IMG/VR virus record: IMGVR_UViG_3300032893_000123
Location: 1-41,909 of that record
DNA: 41,909 bases
From: a virus
Reading direction: 5' to 3' (one strand)
Shown here in pieces: positions 5,779 to 12,527 of this stretch. Under the pieces are notes generated by a model. The model was not told where the DNA came from and made no database searches. It worked only from the letters and a program-made list of their open reading frames with translations. The translations under genes and the position numbers were made by a program. Each line of letters starts with the position of its first letter. The stretch's first letter is position 1.

Positions 5779-7884
5779 ATGACCGATAATAACGACAGCC
5801 AACCCCCGGTCAACGTCTCGCCGATCCTGGCCCAGGACGAGGCCGCGGCGCTGCAGCATCTGAAATTACTGTTCGGACGCGCCCACCAGGGCAAAATCGA
5901 GCTGACCCACATCCACACCGGCGGCGGCATCGTCTCGCGCGTGTTCGAGCTCGGCGAGGAAGAGGAAGGTGTCGCATTAGCCTTACGGAAAAATAGAGAA
6001 CCGGGCTGGAACGCCTATGTCGGCGCCGCCCTGCGACACCCCGACACCTTCCCCGGCGGGGTCGCCAGCGACGAGCATTTCTTCCGCAGCTACGCCCTCT
6101 GGGCCGACGCCGACAGCGAGGCCCAGGTGCTCAGCGCCCAGAAAGCCTGCCGCGAGGCCGGCCTGATGCCGCCGCTGGTGGTGATCACCGGCATGATCCC
6201 GGAGCGCCGCCTGCAGCTCTGGTGGCCGCTGGAGACGCCGATCGACAGCATCGATGTCCTGCGCCGGCAACTGCGCGGCATCGCCGTGGCGCTGGGAACC
6301 GATCCCAAGGTCTGCACCGGGAAGCAGTTGATGCGCCTGGCCGGGTCGCTGGCGTGGCCGAAGCCGGACAAGCCGGGAAGGGTGCTCGAGCAGGTTAGGA
6401 TCTATCAGCCGGCGGCCGCGGTGCAGGAATTCCCGCTCGAGCAGATCGAACGGATATGGGCGCCGTCCGAGCGGTTCGAGTCTGGGGTTGCGACCGATAT
6501 TGTCGTAGCGCCCGCCGGTTCCCTCGGGCTTGACGAAAAAGTGATGGACGGGAGGGAGACCTACGCTTTCCGCCTGGTGCGCGCGACGCTGCGCGAATGG
6601 ATCTCGACGCGAGACACCATCCCCACGCCAGACAGTCTCTACCTCGAGGTGGCGCCGACCTACCTGGCCAGGGCCGATCAGTCGCGGCCAGGCCGCGGTC
6701 CTGAGTTCCTGAAAACCAAGGTGGTCGAGGCGCTGCGTGCATTCCATGCCGGCCAGATCCCAGGAATGAAGACCGTCGATGAGGCGCGCGAGACTTGGGC
6801 CGAACATCATCCGACGGTGGAAGACGATGACCCCGACGACGAGCCGGTAACGTCCAGCAGTTTGCATGGCGAACCGCCGCCGCGGCGATGGATCGTTCCC
6901 GACTGGATCGCCCAGGGCGCGGTCAACAGCCTCTATGGCGATGGCGGGCTAGGCAAGACCCTTCTGGCCCAGCAACTGGCCTGCAGCGCCTCCCTGGGGG
7001 CGCGGTGGCTAGGTTTGGAGACAACCAAGTCGCGCACCCTGGCGGTGCTGTGCGAGGACGACCTGGGCGAGCTGCACCGGCGCCACAACGACATCAAGGC
7101 GGCGCTGGGCTACGGCGTCGGCAATCCGTTCGACGACGCCTTGCTCTGGCCGCGCATCGGCCGCGACAATCTGCTGATGCATTGGGGCTCGGCCAAAGCC
7201 GCCAGCCCCGGCCCGTTCCTGGAGAAACTGGAGCAGCGTCTCGACCGGCTGGAGCCGTCGCTGCTGATCCTGGACACCCTCGCGGACTTCTACGGCGGCC
7301 TCGAGCTCGACCGGCTGCAGGTCAACTACTTCGTCAAGGCGATCCTGGGCGGCATGATCCGCCGGCGCCCGGGCCTGACCATCCTGCTGCTGGGGCATCC
7401 CAGCGTCCGCGGCATGGAGTCCGACGCCGGCTTCAGCGGCTCCACGGCCTGGAACAACGCCGTGCGTTCACGGCTCTATCTGACCCGGCCGAAGGATGGC
7501 GCCCAGGGCGACCGGATGCTGACTCGCGGCAAGGCCAACTACAGCGCCAGCGGCGCGGAAACCGGGCTCCGCCTCACCTACGAGTCCGGCGTCTTTCGCC
7601 TGGTCGAGGAAGTCGACGAAGGCGATCCGATCCTGTGGGCGGCCAAGCAGGAAGTGATCAAACGCACGGCCGCGGCCTGGCGTTCGGATGCGCCGCTAAG
7701 CGCGCTCAAGACGCACCCCAGGGCGATCGCCAAGGTGCTGTTGCCTGCGCTCTGCAACGACGGGTTCAGGCGCGATGTGGCCCTGCAGGCCATCACGGCT
7801 TGTGTCGAGGATGGTCTGATTTATGTGTCGAGAGCTCACGGAAAACGCGGTTTTCGGGCAGGGTCGACACGGGACTATGACTGA
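5779..7884 (+). CDS. Primase-helicase (RepB-like primase plus RepA-like AAA helicase)
   Basis: 701 aa. The N-terminal half (about residues 90-215) resembles RepB-type primase-polymerase domains of plasmids and phages: ALWADADSEAQ, RLQLWWPLETP and GKQLMRLAGSLAWPKPDKPG. After a Pro/acidic linker (about 345-370), a RecA-like ATPase begins with Walker A GDGGLGKT (387-394), a CEDDLGELHRR motif, Walker B LLILD (495-499) and GHPSVRG/GSTAWNNAVRSR sensor regions, typical of hexameric RepA/AAA_25 helicases. It would unwind and prime DNA at a phage origin. A candidate origin follows directly. No DNA polymerase is seen, so host polymerase is presumably used. Confidence 0.85.
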   Translation: MTDNNDSQPPVNVSPILAQDEAAALQHLKLLFGRAHQGKIELTHIHTGGGIVSRVFELGEEEEGVALALRKNREPGWNAYVGAALRHPDTFPGGVASDEHFFRSYALWADADSEAQVLSAQKACREAGLMPPLVVITGMIPERRLQLWWPLETPIDSIDVLRRQLRGIAVALGTDPKVCTGKQLMRLAGSLAWPKPDKPGRVLEQVRIYQPAAAVQEFPLEQIERIWAPSERFESGVATDIVVAPAGSLGLDEKVMDGRETYAFRLVRATLREWISTRDTIPTPDSLYLEVAPTYLARADQSRPGRGPEFLKTKVVEALRAFHAGQIPGMKTVDEARETWAEHHPTVEDDDPDDEPVTSSSLHGEPPPRRWIVPDWIAQGAVNSLYGDGGLGKTLLAQQLACSASLGARWLGLETTKSRTLAVLCEDDLGELHRRHNDIKAALGYGVGNPFDDALLWPRIGRDNLLMHWGSAKAASPGPFLEKLEQRLDRLEPSLLILDTLADFYGGLELDRLQVNYFVKAILGGMIRRRPGLTILLLGHPSVRGMESDAGFSGSTAWNNAVRSRLYLTRPKDGAQGDRMLTRGKANYSASGAETGLRLTYESGVFRLVEEVDEGDPILWAAKQEVIKRTAAAWRSDAPLSALKTHPRAIAKVLLPALCNDGFRRDVALQAITACVEDGLIYVSRAHGKRGFRAGSTRDYD

Positions 7885-7901
7885 AATCATTGAAGAAAAG
7901 T

Positions 7902-8066
7902 GCGTGTCGCGTCGCGTGTCGACACAGGCGTGTCGTCGACACGCTTATTCTTCAATTGTTTCATGGGTTTATGGGGTCGCGCGCGTATGCGCGTGCACGT
8001 AGGATGTTACACATCCTAGGTCGGGGGCATATCGCGCTGGCCCCCGATTGGGCCAGCGCGACACGC
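7902..8066. other. Candidate replication origin: iterons, AT-rich block, hairpins
   Basis: The 8-mer GCGTGTCG occurs directly at 7902-7909, 7914-7921 and 7928-7935, and inverted (CGACACGC) at 7937-7944 and 8059-8066. Two of these build palindromes (GTGTCGACAC at 7916-7925 and an 8-bp inverted repeat at 7928-7944). An AT-rich block (about 7945-7974) follows, unusual in this GC-rich genome. Then come an 8-bp hairpin (8000-8018) and a perfect 12-bp hairpin (8032-8061) without a U tract. Iterons plus AT-rich DNA beside a RepA-like gene suggest an origin; this is inference. Confidence 0.5.
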
Positions 8067-8089
8067 CCCCTCCCAGACCGAAATGGAGA

Positions 8090-8257
8090 ATGACCGGAAT
8101 GCCCAAGGTCTCGAACGAAGAATGGAGGCGCCGGACCCAACGAAGGGCCTATGACGCCGCCATCAAGGCGCAGAACGAAAGCCGGCGTTCAGCGCCACCC
8201 GAGCCAGGCGAAGAGAAGGCCCCACAGCGCCGCGCTGAGGATGATGGCCCAACATAG
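8090..8257 (+). CDS. Small basic hypothetical protein
   Basis: About 55 aa from the ATG at 8090 (an in-frame ATG at 8099 is an alternative); GGAG lies very close upstream. It is highly charged (SNEEWRRRTQRRAYDAAIKA) with a disordered Pro/Glu tail. It lies between the putative origin and the recombinase locus. Compositional bias makes it uncertain. Confidence 0.35.
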   Translation: MTGMPKVSNEEWRRRTQRRAYDAAIKAQNESRRSAPPEPGEEKAPQRRAEDDGPT

Positions 8258-8346
8258 CCCGGTGATGCTCCGAGCCCGCTGGCGACGCTTCCAGGGGCCG
8301 CTACGGCGATATCTGAGCTCGTTCGCCGAATGTCGGTTGGACCAGG

Positions 8347-8466
8347 TCATTGCGAGCACCCATTAAGAGCGGCGACTATCATCCACGGCATACCGAGGAT
8401 CGTGATCGCGAAGACGATGATGGCCATGAAGCCGGCGAGTTCTATCCAGTCGCGCTTGTTCATCAT
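8347..8466 (-). CDS. Tiny single-TM membrane protein
   Basis: 38-39 aa (MMNKRDWIELAGFMAIIVFA...) with one long hydrophobic span at about residues 10-34. An excellent AAGGAGG lies 7 nt ahead of the start, and the ATG overlaps the stop of the recombinase gene, so it is translationally coupled to it. The short positively charged N-terminus predicts an inner-membrane protein. Function unknown; regulation of the recombinase, exclusion or toxicity are all possible. Confidence 0.6.
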   Translation of the reverse strand: MMNKRDWIELAGFMAIIVFAITILGMPWMIVAALNGCSQ

Positions 8467-9041
8467 TCCGCAGCCTCCTTGCTGACAGTCTGGGCGCCCT
8501 TCAGCACCCGATAGACGCTGGAGCGGTGACACTTCAGCGCCGACGCGATCGCCGCCGGGGTCATCCCGGCAGCGCGCATGCTCACGATGTCCGACGCCAT
8601 CCGTTCGACGGTGGCTGGACGACCTTTGAACTTGCCGAGAGCCTTCGCCCGGACGATCCCGGCGCGCTGACGCTCCAGCATCATCTCCCGCTCCCAGGCG
8701 GCGACAGCTCCCAGGACGCTCAAGGTGAGGCGTCCAGTGGCCGACGCCGTGTCGAGGTTGAGCGAGAGCACCTTCAGACCGACGCCGCGGCCCCTCAGAT
8801 CCTCGTCAAGCCGCAACAGACCGACGACGGAGCGCTCGAGCCTGTCCGGCTTGGTAACGACCAGCGTATCGCCCTCGCGCAGCCACTTCAGGCAAGCCAT
8901 GAGCTGCGGGCGTTCTTCCGCCAGCGCCGAGACGTGCTCGGAGTAGCAGCGTTCCACGCCCGCGCGCTTCAGCTCGGCGAGTTGGTCCTCAAGGCCAGCG
9001 ACCTGGTCGGGCGTGCTGGTCCTGCAGTAGCCGACTAGCAT
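8463..9041 (-). CDS. Serine recombinase (resolvase/invertase family)
   Basis: 192 aa from the ATG at 9041, with GAGG 5 nt upstream. The N-terminal catalytic domain has GYCRTSTPDQ with the catalytic serine at about residue 8, then RLERSVVGLLRLDEDL and the ATGRLTLSVLGAVAAWEREM core with the conserved Arg and Glu of small serine resolvases. A linker (GKFKGRPATV) leads to a C-terminal HTH (MTPAAIASALKCHRSSVYRVL). Length and order are classic for Tn3/gamma-delta-type resolvases and DNA invertases. With no integrase visible, multimer resolution or inversion of a nearby segment is more likely than integration. Confidence 0.88.
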   Translation of the reverse strand: MLVGYCRTSTPDQVAGLEDQLAELKRAGVERCYSEHVSALAEERPQLMACLKWLREGDTLVVTKPDRLERSVVGLLRLDEDLRGRGVGLKVLSLNLDTASATGRLTLSVLGAVAAWEREMMLERQRAGIVRAKALGKFKGRPATVERMASDIVSMRAAGMTPAAIASALKCHRSSVYRVLKGAQTVSKEAAE

Positions 9042-9157
9042 GGCGACCTCGTCGCGCGCGCAGCCGGCGGTCGTTTTGCGCCGAAGGACCCTATTGCGAC
9101 AGTGGTTTGTGAGTTCGGCCGTGGGCGGTTTGCGCCCGACGCGGTTCGTCTTTGCAT
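9035..9157 (-). CDS. Possible leader peptide upstream of the recombinase
   Basis: A 40-codon frame (MQRRTASGANRPRPNSQTTV...) has GGAGG 9 nt ahead of its ATG, and its stop overlaps the recombinase start codon. Composition is basic and low in hydrophobics, so it may be a translated leader coupling expression rather than a functional protein. Confidence 0.25.
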   Translation of the reverse strand: MQRRTASGANRPRPNSQTTVAIGSFGAKRPPAARATRSPC

Positions 9158-9217
9158 GATTGCGACCCTCCTCAGTCAAGTCGCAATAGAGTGGGTATCC
9201 TGTTATGCGACGTCGCA
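9091..9217. promoter_or_regulatory. Repeated TTGCGAC motifs: candidate resolution site or operator
   Basis: CTATTGCGAC (9091-9100) has an exact inverted copy GTCGCAATAG at 9180-9189. A third near-copy, GATTGCGACC, lies at 9158-9167, and a perfect 12-bp palindrome TGCGACGTCGCA lies at 9206-9217. Clustered inverted recombinase-binding sites directly upstream of a serine resolvase gene are the usual layout of res sites, where resolvase also represses itself. Inference from arrangement only. Confidence 0.45.
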
Positions 9218-9574
9218 CAAGTAGAAAGTAACTCATGCGCGACAGATACGGCCCGATCCGACGACGAACTGCGTTCGCTTTAGGGCAGGGCCATGTGCGA
9301 CGCCCCTGGGCCTGGTCCCCACCCTGGCGACCCCTCCTCGAGAGCGTTGTACGGGGCGACTGGGGACGGGGGAGGGTCGAGCAGATTTTTGAAGGCCTCC
9401 CCATTTCTGCGCTCCGGTTTTACGAAATCGGCCCGCGACCGTTGACAGTCGCGCAAACCAGCGCAAACCTTCGCGCGTTCATGGCTCCATGGACACTCCC
9501 TCCCGGAGAGGCGGCTGACGTCCTCAGCGCTGGCCGCCTCTCCTCCACGGCGAGGGGTCTGAGGAGATCGCGGC
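9218..9574. other. Non-coding stretch ahead of the rightward small-gene cluster
   Basis: No convincing gene is seen in about 350 nt. It contains a tandem direct repeat GCGCAAACC (9451-9459 and 9461-9469) overlapping a candidate promoter, and a 7-bp stem AGGCGGC/GCCGCCT around 9510-9541 with a long loop. An open plus-strand frame across it has atypical composition and no ribosome binding site. Confidence 0.4.
9442..9468 (+). promoter_or_regulatory. Candidate rightward promoter
   Basis: TTGACA (9442-9447), 15 nt, then GCAAAC (9463-9468). The -35 is perfect and the spacing equals that of the other promoter-like sites here. The -10 only partly matches GCTANA. It would drive the cluster starting at 9575. 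Confidence 0.35.
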
Positions 9575-9823
9575 ATGGCTGACGTGGTGGTGACGGCGGA
9601 TGCGGTGAAGAAGCCGGCGGGCCCGGCGGTGACGCCGACGATCAAGGGGGCGCGGAACGAGACCTACGACAACACCGATCCGCATACGGGGACGCTGACG
9701 GCGGAAGCGCTGGCGCGGCGTGCGGAGATCCGGCGGCAGGTGGTGGAGGCTGGCAAGGCGGGCCTGGCGTCCTCTTGGCAAGCCGTGCTGACGGCGTGGA
9801 ATGCGATGAAGGGGATCAAGTGA
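9575..9823 (+). CDS. Hypothetical protein at head of the small-gene cluster
   Basis: 82 aa. GGAG lies 8 nt ahead of the ATG. The N-terminus is Ala/Val/Pro-rich and disordered; the C-terminal half is an amphipathic helix (LARRAEIRRQVVEAGKAG, then SSWQAVLTAWNAM). It overlaps the following mini-ORF. No family recognised. Confidence 0.5.
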   Translation: MADVVVTADAVKKPAGPAVTPTIKGARNETYDNTDPHTGTLTAEALARRAEIRRQVVEAGKAGLASSWQAVLTAWNAMKGIK

Positions 9824-9927
9824 TGTGGGCGGGATTCCTGCTCACCTTCATCCTTGGCGTGGACGTCGGCCTAATCCTTGCGCTGGCAGCGACCTTCGTC
9901 GGCAAGCATTTGGGTTATCGGGAATGA
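9823..9927 (+). CDS. Tiny single-TM protein
   Basis: 34 aa (MWAGFLLTFILGVDVGLILA...), almost entirely hydrophobic and ending KHLGYRE. Its ATG overlaps the previous stop, and its own stop overlaps the start of the holin-like gene, so it is coupled on both sides. It may be a lysis-cassette membrane component. Confidence 0.5.
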   Translation: MWAGFLLTFILGVDVGLILALAATFVGKHLGYRE

Positions 9928-10154
9928 ACCCCACCCCCCAACCCCCTGCCCCGGTGATGCGGTTCGCGGCGTCGGTGCTGCGGCATTTCCTGACGCTGGG
10001 GGCTGGAGCGCTGGTGGGCGCCGGAGCGTTGCCGGGTCAGGATGTCCCGCAGTTCGTGACGGTGGGGTTGGCGATCGCGCTGTGGGCTGTGGCGATGGTG
10101 TGGTCGTGGGTGGAGAAGGGGGCCGGCAAGGCGCCGGTGAAGATCGGGCAATGA
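9924..10154 (+). CDS. Holin-like protein (Pam3-gp28-like)
   Basis: 76 aa. After a Pro-rich start (MNPTPQPPAPVMRF) come RHFLTLGAGALVGAGAL (about residues 20-36) and VGLAIALWAVAMVWSWVEK (about 48-66). This two-segment pattern, with R-x-x-LT-x-GG/AG first and VW-SW-x-EK last, resembles the Pam3-gp28 holin family. It would form inner-membrane holes for lysis. A tiny TM protein lies just upstream and a lipoprotein about 700 nt downstream. Confidence 0.55.
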   Translation: MNPTPQPPAPVMRFAASVLRHFLTLGAGALVGAGALPGQDVPQFVTVGLAIALWAVAMVWSWVEKGAGKAPVKIGQ

Positions 10155-10327
10155 AGGCGCCAATCCAGATGTGGGAAGTCGAGCCGGGTCGCTGGATCGT
10201 CGGCTACTGGTCGTCGGTCTTGTGGAGCTGGACAGGCCGCATGTTCAACAAGGTCACGCAGCGCGAATTCTCGACCGAGAAGGACGCGCTCGACTACATG
10301 GCCTGCAGTGTGAGGATGGTCGCATGA
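10151..10327 (+). CDS. Small hypothetical protein
   Basis: 58 aa, coupled to the holin-like gene by an ATGA overlap. It is Trp-rich (MKAPIQMWEVEPGRWIVGYW then SVLWSWTG) and looks like a small beta-strand domain ending in a helix (TEKDALDYMACS). No family recognised. Confidence 0.5.
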   Translation: MKAPIQMWEVEPGRWIVGYWSSVLWSWTGRMFNKVTQREFSTEKDALDYMACSVRMVA

Positions 10328-10494
10328 AGAAGCCGATGAAGCGCGGCGGCCCGAACCGTCCGAAGCAGGTGATGGGCGGCAAGAAGAAGCCGTATTCGGT
10401 GAGCCGGATGGACGACGAGGGGATGCCGGCGAAGTCGGCGAACCAGGTCGGCAAGGCGGGTGTGAAGTCGAAGAAGCGCCGGGCGGGGATGTGA
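10324..10494 (+). CDS. Small, very basic protein
   Basis: 56 aa with many Lys/Arg and Gly residues (MKKPMKRGGPNRPKQVMGGK and a KSKKRRAGM end). Probably nucleic-acid binding or unstructured. Overlaps both neighbours. Function unknown. Confidence 0.45.
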   Translation: MKKPMKRGGPNRPKQVMGGKKKPYSVSRMDDEGMPAKSANQVGKAGVKSKKRRAGM

Positions 10495-10694
10495 TGCTCC
10501 ACACGGCGACCACCTTTCGGACCGATGATGGCAAGGTGACGGTGTCGGCGCTGATCCGGGGCGACGGGGTCGATCTGGTGACGCAGCGCCCAGGACATCG
10601 GGCCACGACGGTGCAGCTGACGGTCGAGCAGGCGCTGTTGGTGGCGGAGGCTCTGGTCAAGGCGTCGGCCGAATCCGAGGTCTTGGTTCTGTAA
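10494..10694 (+). CDS. Small hypothetical protein
   Basis: 66 aa ([20 protein letters not shown]...). Alternating beta-type segments are followed by a C-terminal helix ([19 protein letters not shown]). It overlaps the preceding and following genes by one to a few bases. No family recognised. Confidence 0.5.
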   Translation: MLHTATTFRTDDGKVTVSALIRGDGVDLVTQRPGHRATTVQLTVEQALLVAEALVKASAESEVLVL

Positions 10695-10846
10695 TGCCGT
10701 CTGTCTCCCGCGCGCAGCAGAAGGCGATGCACGCCGCGGCGCGGGGCAAGTCGACGCTCGGGATACCCAAGAAGGTCGGCAAGGAGTTCTCGGCCGCCGA
10801 CCACAAGCGCGGCAAGAAGAAGCTGCCGAAGAGGAAGTCGAAATGA
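10694..10846 (+). CDS. Small basic protein, DUF3008-like
   Basis: 50 aa. [20 protein letters not shown], then [16 protein letters not shown] and a KLPKRKSK tail match the pattern of a widespread small phage/bacterial protein (SKAQQ-x-x-M-x-A-A ... GIP-x-x-V-x-x-E-F-x-x-AD ... LP-x-R). Role unknown; the charge suggests nucleic-acid or virion association. Confidence 0.6.
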   Translation: MPSVSRAQQKAMHAAARGKSTLGIPKKVGKEFSAADHKRGKKKLPKRKSK

Positions 10847-11097
10847 GGCGCCTGCTGATCGCGTTGGCGCTGCTGCCGCTGGGGGCGTGTCTGTCCACGA
10901 CCGGCACCACCAACTTCGATCACATGATGACGACGCTGGTGAAGAACAATCGCTGCCAGGTGAAGGCGTCGTTCGGCGCCCAGGCCGGGGTGATGAACGC
11001 GGCGTCGGGCGCCAATCTGAACGGTTCAATCGATTGTGAGCCCGCGCCGGAAGCGCCGACGAGCAATTCTGTTGCAGCGCAACCGCCGCCGCAGTAA
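10843..11097 (+). CDS. Small lipoprotein
   Basis: 84 aa. [16 protein letters not shown] is a textbook lipoprotein signal (basic n-region, hydrophobic core, LGAC lipobox with Cys16). The mature part is Asn/Ser/Ala-rich and ends in a Pro/Gln tail. An outer-membrane lipoprotein near a holin-like gene could be a spanin component, but no partner i-spanin was recognised. Alternatively it is a superinfection-exclusion lipoprotein. Confidence 0.65.
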   Translation: MRRLLIALALLPLGACLSTTGTTNFDHMMTTLVKNNRCQVKASFGAQAGVMNAASGANLNGSIDCEPAPEAPTSNSVAAQPPPQ

Positions 11098-11141
11098 TCG
11101 GCCCCTCGAGTTCCTGCCACCTTCAGCCTTGAGCGGCGCCC

Positions 11142-12527
11142 ATGCCGGAGACCTCCTTTGCGCCCGTCATCGGGTTCTGCACCACGTGCGGGAACCGGCG
11201 GGCGCATCTGGAGGCGACGCTGGGCTGGAACCTGTTCCACAACCAACACTATCCGAGGCTGAAGCACGTGGTGCTGGACTACGGCTCGACGGACGGGCTG
11301 GGACGGTGGATCGAGCGAAACTATCCGCGCGAGCTGAAGTCGGGGCGGCTGGTCTATTGGCGCCATGAGGCGCCGCACTTCCGCATGGCCCACGCCAAGA
11401 ACATGGTCCACCGGCTGGCGATCGAGGAGGGCTGCGAGATCCTGGTCAGCCTGGACGCCGACAACCTGACCGGGCCGGGGTTCGCGGCTTACGTGGCGCA
11501 GCGCTTCGAGCAGGCCGAGGACGACCGAGAAGCGATCTTCCTCAGGGCGAGGGAGAACCATTGCGGACCAGGGCCGGGAGCGTGGTCGCGGATGCCGGGG
11601 GGCTGCGGTGGCCGGATCGTGGTGACCGCCAGCGCCTTCCTCTGCGCCGGCGGCTACGACGAGCAGTTCGAGCACTGGAGCCCGGACGACAAGGACTTCG
11701 CCCATCGCCTGGAGGTGCTGGGGTTCGCCCGGCATGGCATCCCGAAACGACACCTGGAGGCGATCCCGCATGGCGACGACGTGCGCTTCGCCAACTACGC
11801 CGGGGGGCCGTCGACGTCGAAGGGCATGGGTCCGCAGTTCCGGCTGCAGGGCCGCGAGAAGGTCTCGGTGGTCAACCGCGGCCGGTTCGGGATGGGCCCG
11901 GTCACCGACCGCGCCGGGGCAACGCGGCAGTTAGGCCCCGTCCCCACTCGCATCTTCGGCATCGGCATGCACAAGACGGCGACGACCTCGCTGGCGTCGG
12001 CGCTGCGCAAGCTGGGTTACGCGACCGGGCACTGGGAGTCGCCGATCTGGGCTCGCAACATCGTCAACGAACTCAGGGCCTGGAAGCGCTCGCTGACCCT
12101 GGAGGCCAACTACGCGGTGGTCGACTTTCCGATGGCCTATCTCTTCCGCGAACTCGACGCGTGCTACAAGGGGGCGAAGTTCATCCTGACCTTGCGGGAC
12201 GAGGCGTCGTGGCTGAAAAGCGCCGAGATCCACTGGAAGCTCTACTACGACGAATGGGCCGACAACGGCTTCTCGCACGAGATGCACCGGCTGATGTACG
12301 GCCGCGACGACTTCGACGCGCACACCATGCTGGAGCGCTATTGCCGCCACAACGCCGAGGTGCTGGACCACTTCAAGGACCGGCCGCAGGACCTGCTGGT
12401 GATGGACATGAGCGCTGGGGCCGGATGGTCGGAGCTTTGCGCATTCCTGGGGCGACCGATCCCTGATATGCCCTACCCGGTGGAGTTCACGTCGAAGGAG
12501 CGGATGGTGACGGAGAGCTATCCATGA
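11142..12527 (+). CDS. Glycosyltransferase (GT2) - sulfotransferase fusion
   Basis: 461 aa. Residues about 9-215 form a GT-A domain: GFCTTCGNRRAHLE, LDYGSTDG, the DxD-like SLDADN at 103-108, and GGYDEQFEHWSPDDKDFAHR (170-189), a galactosyltransferase-like acceptor and catalytic segment. After a short basic linker, about residues 259-460 form a Sulfotransfer_4-like domain: FGIGMHKTATTSL (262-274) as the 5'-PSB loop for PAPS, FILTLRDEASWLKS (347-360) as the 3'-phosphate segment, and ELCAFLGRPIPDMPYP near the end. It would add and sulfate a sugar. The target (virion, host glycan or DNA) is unknown. It lies between the lysis-like cluster and the terminase. Confidence 0.8.
   Translation: MPETSFAPVIGFCTTCGNRRAHLEATLGWNLFHNQHYPRLKHVVLDYGSTDGLGRWIERNYPRELKSGRLVYWRHEAPHFRMAHAKNMVHRLAIEEGCEILVSLDADNLTGPGFAAYVAQRFEQAEDDREAIFLRARENHCGPGPGAWSRMPGGCGGRIVVTASAFLCAGGYDEQFEHWSPDDKDFAHRLEVLGFARHGIPKRHLEAIPHGDDVRFANYAGGPSTSKGMGPQFRLQGREKVSVVNRGRFGMGPVTDRAGATRQLGPVPTRIFGIGMHKTATTSLASALRKLGYATGHWESPIWARNIVNELRAWKRSLTLEANYAVVDFPMAYLFRELDACYKGAKFILTLRDEASWLKSAEIHWKLYYDEWADNGFSHEMHRLMYGRDDFDAHTMLERYCRHNAEVLDHFKDRPQDLLVMDMSAGAGWSELCAFLGRPIPDMPYPVEFTSKERMVTESYP

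Noticed and set aside
7890-8093. Frames across the iteron region (a TTG-start 67-codon frame and a 41-codon frame from 7877)
   Set aside because: They run through palindromes and repeats, have atypical Cys/Arg/His composition and lack ribosome binding sites.
8463-9404. Longer start for the recombinase (extra ~120 residues)
   Set aside because: The extension has no family similarity, runs through the operator-like repeats, and the ATG at 9041 gives the standard length with a ribosome binding site.
9235-9582. 115-codon plus-strand frame before the small-gene cluster
   Set aside because: No ribosome binding site, Arg/Pro/Trp-rich composition, and it runs through promoter-like and repeat elements into the next gene's start.
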